Assembly (NCBI RefSeq): GCF_010725055.1
Contig: NZ_BJKB01000012.1
Location: forward strand, 1-64,000
Source of the DNA: Gelidibacter japonicus
GTDB taxonomy: Bacteria > Bacteroidota > Bacteroidia > Flavobacteriales > Flavobacteriaceae
Direction of reading: 5' to 3'
Length of the DNA: 64,000 bases
Shown piece after piece: positions 57,783 to 64,000 of this stretch; position 1 is the stretch's first letter, and the number at the start of each line of letters is the position of its first letter. Position numbers and translations under genes: made by a program. Below the pieces are notes generated by a model, which was given only the letters and a program-made list of their open reading frames with translations, was not told where the DNA came from and did not search any database.

Positions 57783-58402
57783 TTGTCTATACTTGTTTTC
57801 TCGTGATTTGGGGTATTTACAAAATCGGAGACTAGCTTGTAGGACTCCGCAAAGGCCTTATCAAGGTCATCATTAACCACGATCACATCAAATAAAGGGG
57901 CAGTAGCCAATTCTGCAGAAGCCTTTGCAATCCGCATATTGATTTTGTCATTGCTTTCGGTCTGACGCTTTTTAAGGCGAATCTTCAATTCGTCAATACT
58001 TGGCGGTTTTACAAAAATGGCAATGGTCTGATCGGGAAATTTTCGTTTGATGCGTAAGCCTCCAGAAACATCAATATCAAAAATGACGTTTTTACCTTTA
58101 GCCCAAATACGTTTCACCTCAGTTTTTAGAGTACCGTAAAAATTATCACGATAGACTTCTTCCCATTCTAAAAACTCGTCATTTTTAATCCGATTCTTAA
58201 ACTCCTGTGCGTCTAAAAAGTAGTAATCCTTTCCATCGGTTTCGTTGTTTCTTTTTTCTCTGGAAGTTGCCGATATTGAAAACTCCAAATTAAGTTCTTC
58301 TTGTTTCAGCAAATGTTTCACAAGTGTGGTTTTACCTGAGCCCGAAGGTGCTGAGAATACGATGAGTTTCCCTTGGTTTGGGATGTCTTTAAGTTTGGTC
58401 AC
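57779..58402 (-). CDS. gmk: Guanylate kinase
   Basis: A 207-residue kinase. The P-loop is FSAPSGSGKTTLVKHLL, the GMP-binding part has SATSREKRNNETDGKDYYFL and EWEEVYRDNFYGT, and the LID region is RLKKRQTESNDKINMRIAKA. It phosphorylates GMP to GDP. The start is a GTG at 58402, with no better start nearby. It is encoded 75 bp after yicC and overlaps nadD. Confidence 0.95.
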   Translation of the reverse strand: MTKLKDIPNQGKLIVFSAPSGSGKTTLVKHLLKQEELNLEFSISATSREKRNNETDGKDYYFLDAQEFKNRIKNDEFLEWEEVYRDNFYGTLKTEVKRIWAKGKNVIFDIDVSGGLRIKRKFPDQTIAIFVKPPSIDELKIRLKKRQTESNDKINMRIAKASAELATAPLFDVIVVNDDLDKAFAESYKLVSDFVNTPNHEKTSIDK

Positions 58403-58477
58403 GAACTAATTATTTTTTGATACAAACCTTTCCTTGAACTAAAAAGGTCATTATTTTTCACCTACTTATATTACCTG

Positions 58478-59335
58478 CTAAAGCACATTTAGCAACTGTT
58501 CTTTAATTTTCTCCAATTCGTCCTTCATTTGAACAACCAATTTTTGCATCGGGGCATGATTGCTTTTTGAACCGATGGTGTTGATTTCTCGTCCCATCTC
58601 CTGACTGATAAAACCTAATTTTTTTCCGTTGGAATCATCGCTTTTGAGTGCTTTGATAAAATAATCCAAGTGGTTCTTCAGTCGCACTTTTTCTTCAGTA
58701 ATGTCGAATTTTTCAATATAAAAAACCAATTCCTGTTCAAAGCGGTTTTCGTCTACCTTTTCTTTTAACTCCGCCACACCTTTGTGCAATCGGTCTCTTA
58801 CCGCTTCAATTCGATCAGGATCCATCGCAATGACTTCATCCAATAAATCGGATATGTTTTTGACACGATCAAAAAATTCGGATTCTAAACTTTTACCTTC
58901 ATCCCGACGGTATTGTTGAATCTTGTCCAATGCCGAATTGATTTCTGTTGCAATTTCCTCCCATTCATCTTCATCCATCTCATCGCGCTCGGTAGTGACA
59001 GCATCTGGTAAACGAATGGCCATTTTGAGCAATTCCGTTTCATCGCCATCAACCACTTCCTTCAATTGCTTGATGTACTGTTTCACTACGGTCTTATTGA
59101 TTTGGGTTGAGGTTTCTTCACCAGTTATTTCCATGTACAATGAAAAATCAATTTTGCCACGTTCCAGTTTAGAAGCAATCAATTTGCGAATGTCCAACTC
59201 TTTTTCTCGATATAAAGAGGGCATTCTGGTATTCAGGTCGAGATTTTTGCTGTTTAGCGACTTTATCTCTATAGATATTTTTTTAGTAGGAAGCTGAATT
59301 ACAGATTTTCCGTACCCGGTCATGGATTGTATCAT
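58478..59335 (-). CDS. yicC: YicC family endoribonuclease-like protein
   Basis: A 285-residue protein with the family hallmarks: MIQSMTGYGKS at the start, SIEIKSLNSKNLDLNTRMP, and at the end GKKLGFISQEMGREINTIGSK followed by MKDELEKIKEQLLNVL. The YicC/YloC family has been reported to act as endoribonucleases. The gene sits upstream of gmk, as in many bacteria. A -7 element TACCTTTG stands at 59357-59364. Confidence 0.92.
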   Translation of the reverse strand: MIQSMTGYGKSVIQLPTKKISIEIKSLNSKNLDLNTRMPSLYREKELDIRKLIASKLERGKIDFSLYMEITGEETSTQINKTVVKQYIKQLKEVVDGDETELLKMAIRLPDAVTTERDEMDEDEWEEIATEINSALDKIQQYRRDEGKSLESEFFDRVKNISDLLDEVIAMDPDRIEAVRDRLHKGVAELKEKVDENRFEQELVFYIEKFDITEEKVRLKNHLDYFIKALKSDDSNGKKLGFISQEMGREINTIGSKSNHAPMQKLVVQMKDELEKIKEQLLNVL

Positions 59336-59356
59336 GGACTTATTTTAAAAGTTGCA

Positions 59357-59364
59357 CAAAGGTA
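59357..59364 (-). promoter_or_regulatory. -7 element of the yicC-gmk-nadD operon
   Basis: TACCTTTG on the minus strand fits TAnnTTTG and ends 21 nt before the yicC ATG. No -33 TTG at a normal distance was seen. Confidence 0.5.
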
Positions 59365-59546
59365 ATGAAAATCATCAGTTTTCTTGAGGTAATAAGTCGA
59401 TGGAATTGTGCCCAAGACATTTAAAAATTCTAAATTTACATTCTTTAATTTATAACCAAGAGATAGGATTATTGAATTAGTGGTGATTTTTTAATTCCTT
59501 AAATCAGCTCCATGTTCTAAAATCTATCCTCTATATTCTATAAAAT

Positions 59547-60023
59547 ATGTATCTAAAGAATTTTGAAATACGTTGGAGTGATGTTGATGCCAATAGACAT
59601 TTGGCCAATTCTGCCTATGTAAATTTTATGAGCCATACACGTGTGGCTTTTTTTGAAGACCATGGGTTTTCTTTGACAAATCTCGCCAAATTTCAAATCA
59701 GTCCAGTCGTTTTTTATGAGCATATCTTTTATTTTAAGGAAGCTTTTTTAGGGACACCCATACGCGTAAGCCTGGAAGTTACTGGTTTGAGTGAGGACGG
59801 TATGTTCTTTAGGATAGAACATAATATCTACAACCATAAGGGCGAAAATTTGGCCAATTGCGAACTTTTGGGAGCTTGGATTAATTTGAAAACGCGCCAA
59901 TTAACTGGATTACCAGCAGAATTTTTAGAGGAGATGGATACTTTTCCAAAATCAAAAGATTTTAAAGTTCTTACTAAAGAGGATACCCGTAAATTTGGTA
60001 AAAAACCAGTGAACTTAAGTTGA
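59547..60023 (+). CDS. Acyl-CoA thioesterase (hotdog fold, 4HBT type)
   Basis: A 158-residue hotdog protein: NFEIRWSDVDANRHLANSAY with the D-x-N-x-H active-site motif, then FMSHTRVAFFEDHGFSL, FYEHIFYFKEAF and LLGAWINLKTRQLTGLP. It resembles YbgC/4HBT thioesterases that hydrolyse acyl-CoA. Substrate is unknown. Its 3' end overlaps by 9 bp the convergent EamA transporter gene. Confidence 0.85.
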   Translation: MYLKNFEIRWSDVDANRHLANSAYVNFMSHTRVAFFEDHGFSLTNLAKFQISPVVFYEHIFYFKEAFLGTPIRVSLEVTGLSEDGMFFRIEHNIYNHKGENLANCELLGAWINLKTRQLTGLPAEFLEEMDTFPKSKDFKVLTKEDTRKFGKKPVNLS

Positions 60024-60908
60024 GACTTTCGGTCTTTTCGTCACCAAATAAATACCTAGAAATATCAAAGCGGAGGCAATGACTTTAACCATCGTAAGAT
60101 TGTCACTTCCCATCATGATTGCAAAAACACCTGCAATGACTGGTTGGATATAAATAAAAATGCTCACAGTAGAAGCCCGTAAATGGACCAGTGCCAATGG
60201 ATTTAGCAAATTTGCTATATAAGTGGCTCCAATGATGACGAAGGCCACCGCAAAAAACACATACGGACTGAAACTTGGCAGGTCAATTTCCATAAGTTCA
60301 GAATAACCGAATGGCACGACCATAAAAAATGAAAAGAGAAACAACCATTTCAGAAAGGTCAGCGGATGGTATTTGGCCGTTAGTTTCTTAACCAGGATAA
60401 GATAAATTGCAAAAGAGGTGGCATTGATAAATATCAGGGTATTCCCTAAAAGAACATTATCTTCACTACGAAGGGATTTTCCATAAATAGTCAAGATGAT
60501 AGCGCCGGCAAATCCGATAAATACTCCCAAAATCTTCATTGAGGTGAGCTTTTCATTTAGGAAAATGGCAGACATGATCAGCACTAAAATCGGAGAAATA
60601 GTTGAAATCACCGAGGCATGAATAGGTGTGGTATGTTCCAGTCCTTTGAAAAACATGAGCATGTTTATGGCTATTCCAAAAAGAGCGGCAATAAAGAAAT
60701 GGATATAATCCTTTTTATCAATTTTTTCTTTGGGCCCCATAAAACTGAATAACCAAAACAGTAAAGTAGCACCACCCACTCTAAGCACTATAAATGCGAA
60801 TGGTTTGACAAAGCCACCTGCCATCACATCTTTGGCAAAGGTGTAATTTAAGCCATACATCAATTGCACTATAAAGGCCGCAATGAATGCAAGTGTTCTA
60901 ACCTTCAT
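60015..60908 (-). CDS. DMT superfamily transporter (EamA family)
   Basis: A 297-residue inner-membrane protein with ten helices in two EamA repeats (about 10-140 and 150-285); the repeat signatures include MYGLNYTFAKDVM, SVISTISPILVLIMSAIFLN and KILGVFIGFAGAIIL. Such permeases export small metabolites or amino acids; substrate unknown. The ATG at 60908 is used instead of 60953, giving a short 11-nt overlap with the ArsC-like gene upstream, so the two are probably an operon. Confidence 0.85.
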   Translation of the reverse strand: MKVRTLAFIAAFIVQLMYGLNYTFAKDVMAGGFVKPFAFIVLRVGGATLLFWLFSFMGPKEKIDKKDYIHFFIAALFGIAINMLMFFKGLEHTTPIHASVISTISPILVLIMSAIFLNEKLTSMKILGVFIGFAGAIILTIYGKSLRSEDNVLLGNTLIFINATSFAIYLILVKKLTAKYHPLTFLKWLFLFSFFMVVPFGYSELMEIDLPSFSPYVFFAVAFVIIGATYIANLLNPLALVHLRASTVSIFIYIQPVIAGVFAIMMGSDNLTMVKVIASALIFLGIYLVTKRPKVST

Positions 60909-61254
60909 GAATTGCTTTTTTTGCAGCTTCTTCAGTTTTTGCACTGTTGCCAATAAAAATCTGATCGTTATAGACCAGAACCGGTCTGCTCAAGAAAGTA
61001 TAATGTTCAAGAATATAGTTTTTGAAATCTTCTTCTGTAAGATTTTGGTCTTTAAGTCCCAAAGCTTTATAGCGTTGTGCCCTTTTGCTGAATAAGGCTT
61101 CATAACTCCCGGATAGCTTGTGAAGTTCCTCCAATTGCTCGGCAGTGATCTGTTCACCCTTAATATCTTGAAAAACGACATCAGAAGGTAATTCAAGCGT
61201 TTTGATGATTCTGATACAAGTGCTGCACGATTTTAAATAATATATTTTTTTCAA
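60898..61254 (-). CDS. ArsC/Spx-family thioredoxin-fold protein
   Basis: A 118-residue protein of the ArsC/Spx/YffB type: KIYYLKSCSTCIRIIKTLEL with CxxC (Cys-Ser-Thr-Cys), VFQDIKGEQITAEQLEELHK, ALFSKRAQRYKALGL and FLSRPVLVYNDQIFIG (conserved RP). The presence of two cysteines in CSTC and the lack of the Arg relay typical of ArsC suggest a redox or Spx-like role rather than arsenate reduction. The start is a TTG at 61254; no ATG is nearby. Confidence 0.78.
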   Translation of the reverse strand: MKKIYYLKSCSTCIRIIKTLELPSDVVFQDIKGEQITAEQLEELHKLSGSYEALFSKRAQRYKALGLKDQNLTEEDFKNYILEHYTFLSRPVLVYNDQIFIGNSAKTEEAAKKAIHEG

Positions 61255-61370
61255 AACAATTGAAATTAGAAGGTGAAAAAATTAATCGCCAAAATAAAGC
61301 ATTATAAATCACAATGCCAACTTCTTAAACTCCTCGAAATTTGTCTGAGGTTAAATGTTTTAGTTAATTT

Positions 61371-62096
61371 CTATGGGTTCACTTTTAAATAGTCCTTGAT
61401 CTGGTCGTAAGGCAATGTGATTTTTGTGATGCCCTGTACATAAGAAGCAATCTCATAGTTATTGTAAAGAAGTACTAACCCATTGTTGGTAAACCCAATA
61501 TTTGATGGTAATTGGAAATCTTCACCAAAGAAAAAGTCTTCCATGGTGTCATCCTTATCCTTTGGTTTTGTCTGTTCCATAAACGCCTCTTCAGCAACTT
61601 TTTTGAATTGGTCCAAGTTCTTGAGTAAGTCTTTTTGCTCGAATAAATCCCCGGTTTCTGGATTGAAATTTAAGTAAGTTGTTCGTCCATTACCGTGCGC
61701 ACCACCGGTGTCAGTATAGGTCTGAAGGCTTAAACAGATGAGCTCTGGTGACTCGTAAACCACTTGTCCATCTACCTTGGCTTCCCATTTCTGGCTGCTA
61801 TCCTGAAAGTCCCTCTTAAAGGATTTGTACTCTTGATCAAATTGTGAAACGGCTTCATCAATGGAAATGTCATTTTCTGGAGTATTGGCCATATTCATTT
61901 CATTGGCAATGACATGCTCTATCTGTTGATTTATTTTATTGGCAACAGCTTTTGTCCCGATGGCTTTCGGATAATTAACAACAATTGTTGCATCAGTCGA
62001 TTTTTCGATATGTCGTGTCTCAAATGTTAATTTGACATCTTCTTTACAAGCAAATATCAGTAAAGCAGCGGTGATCAATATGCTTATTTTTTTCAA
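61371..62096 (-). CDS. RsiV/DUF3298-type lipoprotein
   Basis: A 241-residue predicted lipoprotein: ISILITAALLIFACKED has a lipobox at Cys17. A DUF4163-like part (about 25-120: THLEKSTDA-like VNYPKAIGTKAVANKINQQI) is followed by DUF3298 (about 130-235: TYLNFNPETGDLFEQKDLLK, NGLVLLYNNYEIASYVQG). The same domain pair is found in RsiV and other secreted proteins that bind lysozyme or peptidoglycan-related ligands; here there is no sigma factor next to it. A TTG at 62096 is the likely start. Confidence 0.8.
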   Translation of the reverse strand: MKKISILITAALLIFACKEDVKLTFETRHIEKSTDATIVVNYPKAIGTKAVANKINQQIEHVIANEMNMANTPENDISIDEAVSQFDQEYKSFKRDFQDSSQKWEAKVDGQVVYESPELICLSLQTYTDTGGAHGNGRTTYLNFNPETGDLFEQKDLLKNLDQFKKVAEEAFMEQTKPKDKDDTMEDFFFGEDFQLPSNIGFTNNGLVLLYNNYEIASYVQGITKITLPYDQIKDYLKVNP

Positions 62097-62141
62097 TGTT
62101 TCAGTTGATTTGTTAAACAGCCAATAAAGGTATTACATCCT

Positions 62142-62172
62142 TTTGTAACCAACCAGTTAAAGGTTAAATTTG
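62142..62172 (+). promoter_or_regulatory. Promoter of the cystathionine gamma-synthase gene
   Basis: TTTG (62142-62145), a 19-nt spacer and TAAATTTG (62165-62172) make a full match to the Bacteroidota -33/-7 consensus. The -7 element ends 21 nt before the ATG. Confidence 0.75.
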
Positions 62173-62193
62173 TTGTGAACAAAATTAAATGTC

Positions 62194-63333
62194 ATGAAAT
62201 TCAATACAAAAACCATTCACGGTAATCAAGAGCATGATAAGGCTTATGGTGCTGTGATGCCGCCAATATACCAAACCACAACCTATGCGCAAACTACTCC
62301 TGGAGGCCATAAAGGATATGAATATTCAAGAAGTGGCAATCCAACTCGTACGGCGTTGGAAAATTCATTTGCGAGTATTGAAAATGGAACTTATGGATTG
62401 GCTTTTGGTTCTGGATTGGCAGCAATCGATGCGGTGATGAAGCTGCTAAAACCTGGTGATGAAGTTATTTCGACAAATGACCTTTATGGTGGTACTTACC
62501 GTTTGTTTACTAAGATATTTGAGGGCTTCGGAGTCAAATTCCGGTTTGTTGGGATGGAGAATGCCTCTAAAATTGAATCCTATGTCAACAAAAACACCAA
62601 GTTGATCTGGGTGGAAACGCCGACAAATCCAATGATGAATATCATTGATATTAAAGCCACAGCCGCGGTATCAAAAAAACATAATATTTTATTAGCGGTT
62701 GACAATACTTTCGCGACGCCTTATTTACAACAGCCGTTGGATTTGGGTGCTGATATCGTGATGCATTCTGCTACGAAATACTTGGGCGGGCATAGTGATG
62801 TGGTTATGGGTGCGCTTATTGTAAAAGATAAGGACTTGGCAGATAGATTATATTTTATCCAAAATGCAAGTGGTGCGGTGTGTGGGCCGCAAGATAGTTT
62901 TTTGGTGCTTAGAGGAATCAAGACCTTACACGTCAGAATGCAGCGCCATTGTGAGAACGGAAAGGCTGTGGCCGAATATTTAAACAAGCACCCTAAGATC
63001 GAAAATGTGTATTGGCCGGGTTTTGAAAATCATCCAAACCATGATATTGCAAAAGCACAAATGAAGGACTTTGGCGGGATGGTATCATTTACCACAAAAG
63101 GGAACAATTACAAAGAAGCCATCAAGATTGTTGAAAACTTGAGCATATTCACCTTGGCAGAGTCGTTAGGCGGCGTTGAGTCTCTTGCGGGGCATCCGGC
63201 GAGTATGACCCATGCCAGCATACCTACGGAAGAACGTGAAAAGATAGGGGTTGTCGATTCCTTAATTCGATTGAGCGTTGGTATTGAGGACAAGGACGAT
63301 TTGATTGCCGATTTGAAGCAGGCAATAGGCTAA
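62194..63333 (+). CDS. metB: Cystathionine gamma-synthase (Cys/Met metabolism PLP enzyme)
   Basis: A 379-residue PLP enzyme of the trans-sulfuration family: TIHGNQEHDKAYGAVMPPIY at the start, GYEYSRSGNPTRTALE (conserved Tyr and Arg binding PLP phosphate), LYGGTYRLF, WVETPTNPMMNIIDI, and Lys195 in SATKYLGGHSDVVMG as the Schiff-base lysine. The C-terminal SLGGVESLAGHPASMTH is shared by synthases and lyases. Cystathionine gamma-synthase is the likelier call, but gamma-lyase activity cannot be excluded. It has a strong own promoter and appears monocistronic. Confidence 0.88.
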   Translation: MKFNTKTIHGNQEHDKAYGAVMPPIYQTTTYAQTTPGGHKGYEYSRSGNPTRTALENSFASIENGTYGLAFGSGLAAIDAVMKLLKPGDEVISTNDLYGGTYRLFTKIFEGFGVKFRFVGMENASKIESYVNKNTKLIWVETPTNPMMNIIDIKATAAVSKKHNILLAVDNTFATPYLQQPLDLGADIVMHSATKYLGGHSDVVMGALIVKDKDLADRLYFIQNASGAVCGPQDSFLVLRGIKTLHVRMQRHCENGKAVAEYLNKHPKIENVYWPGFENHPNHDIAKAQMKDFGGMVSFTTKGNNYKEAIKIVENLSIFTLAESLGGVESLAGHPASMTHASIPTEEREKIGVVDSLIRLSVGIEDKDDLIADLKQAIG

Positions 63334-63391
63334 TTGTTTTCTTTTATAACTAAAATACTGGTTCAGCTTGGTTATGTGGAGTGCCTTAGGA

Positions 63392-64000
63392 TCAATCAAA
63401 GTAATGAATGTATCCAATGTTTAGCCATAACATATAGTCATTAGATTTATTTGACGGTAGCTTATGGTTTAAGCCATCAACCTCATCACTGAAATAATGT
63501 TGCCATCTTAAATCGAGTATTAAATCTGAGTAAAATGATACTTTGTAACGGGTACCGATGCTTCCCACAAGGGAAAAAGTGGTTCCGCTTTGGGCGTTTA
63601 CAAATTCAGTATCTCTAATGGTTCCATCAGAATAGCGATACCAAGGGCCATAAAAATTATCTAGATTTTTTGGGTTCCCATCGCCATAGGTGGTGTAAAC
63701 CTTGGGATTATATGCGGTAAAATGGACGCCAAAACTAACGAAAGGCGTGAAAGAATGTGTTGCATAGGAGAACTCTCTAAGGCTGAAAGGAAAATAATCC
63801 AATTGTACCCCAATATCAAAATTTTGGGTTTCTCCTGAATGTGCTCTTAATTTTTCGGCATTTACACTTGTTTTTGCTGGGTCTACCCATTGACCAAAAT
63901 GTTTCAGTTTGGCCGTATTATAAGAAAGTTCACTGCGCAGTTTGAAATGATCATTGAAATATGCGAAAGGTTTATATCCAGGAGTATCCTCAAAGTTCAT
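63392..64000 (-). CDS. Outer-membrane-like THC0290_0291 family protein, C-terminal part (cut by window edge)
   Basis: The last 202 residues of a protein whose start lies beyond 64000. The segment is rich in alternating aromatic and polar residues and ends IGYIHYFD, as in outer-membrane beta-barrels. Motifs such as GVQLDYFPFSLREFSY, TPFVSFGVHFTAYNP, FYGPWYRYSDGT and LDLRWQHYFSDEVDGLNH resemble the THC0290_0291 family of the Flavobacteriaceae. Function unknown. Confidence 0.65.
   Translation of the reverse strand: MNFEDTPGYKPFAYFNDHFKLRSELSYNTAKLKHFGQWVDPAKTSVNAEKLRAHSGETQNFDIGVQLDYFPFSLREFSYATHSFTPFVSFGVHFTAYNPKVYTTYGDGNPKNLDNFYGPWYRYSDGTIRDTEFVNAQSGTTFSLVGSIGTRYKVSFYSDLILDLRWQHYFSDEVDGLNHKLPSNKSNDYMLWLNIGYIHYFD

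Overview
The window is a chromosomal stretch of a Bacteroidota bacterium, most likely a (probably marine) member of the Flavobacteriaceae. The reasons are moderate to low GC, a secreted protein with a C-terminal type IX secretion sorting domain, lineage-typical proteins (Y_Y_Y/propeller histidine kinase with a LytTR regulator, MORN and YD-like secreted proteins, SDR-type threonine dehydrogenase, META and NlpE lipoproteins), and many promoters with the Bacteroidota -7 element TAnnTTTG, some with a TTG/TTTG about 19-22 nt upstream. I cannot name the genus from the sequence alone.

Layout. 0-4 kb: start of an IS1182-like transposase at the edge, two paralogous PA2169-type four-helix-bundle genes, then a large secreted T9SS cargo. 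4.3-11.7 kb, minus strand: a TPR-CHAT protease-like protein, a membrane TPR protein translated right after an ECF sigma factor, and a membrane protein paired with a transglutaminase-like protein. 11.9-18.5 kb: threonine dehydrogenase, a tandem pair of PepSY-like secreted proteins, an NtrC-type regulator convergent and overlapping with a hybrid histidine kinase (HisKA-REC-Hpt), and a small lipoprotein. 18.9-26.6 kb: M13 and M28 metallopeptidases, a TPR protein, a Rossmann protein, a CBS protein, a zinc-finger-like protein and a SpeE-like methyltransferase-fold protein.

26.6-30.6 kb is the most accessory-looking part. Two short ssb genes with near-identical 150-bp leaders flank a HigBA toxin-antitoxin operon, a TlpA-like lipoprotein and a YdhR-like protein, and the flanks carry many palindromic repeats. 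30.6-41.8 kb: HDAC-like deacetylase, two secreted proteins (one a clan CD peptidase-like lipoprotein), a LytS/LytT-type two-component pair, small unknown proteins, a Ca2+/Na+ antiporter and Tex. 41.9-47.2 kb: a membrane protein and three related secreted YD/MORN-repeat proteins. 47.2-64 kb is mainly housekeeping: metG, LD-carboxypeptidase, ClC channel, yraN, an unusual nitronate-monooxygenase-like protein, nadD-gmk-yicC, a thioesterase, an EamA transporter with an ArsC-like protein, an RsiV/DUF3298-like protein, cystathionine gamma-synthase and a truncated outer-membrane family protein.

The strongest unexplained signals are regulatory. (1) An 18-bp near-palindrome (ATACGRCA-NN-TGYCGTAT type) lies between the divergent tex and 41941 genes and again before 42580, each time 22-23 nt upstream of a TAnnTTTG element; this looks like an undescribed three-promoter regulon. 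(2) The leaders of the duplicated ssb genes are 96% identical although the coding parts are only about 85% identical, and they begin with three phased 10-bp repeats. (3) A perfect 12-bp palindrome stands 23 nt upstream of the -7 element of the nitronate-monooxygenase-like gene. (4) A palindrome sits between the HigBA promoter and the toxin start codon. No rRNA, tRNA or CRISPR array was seen.
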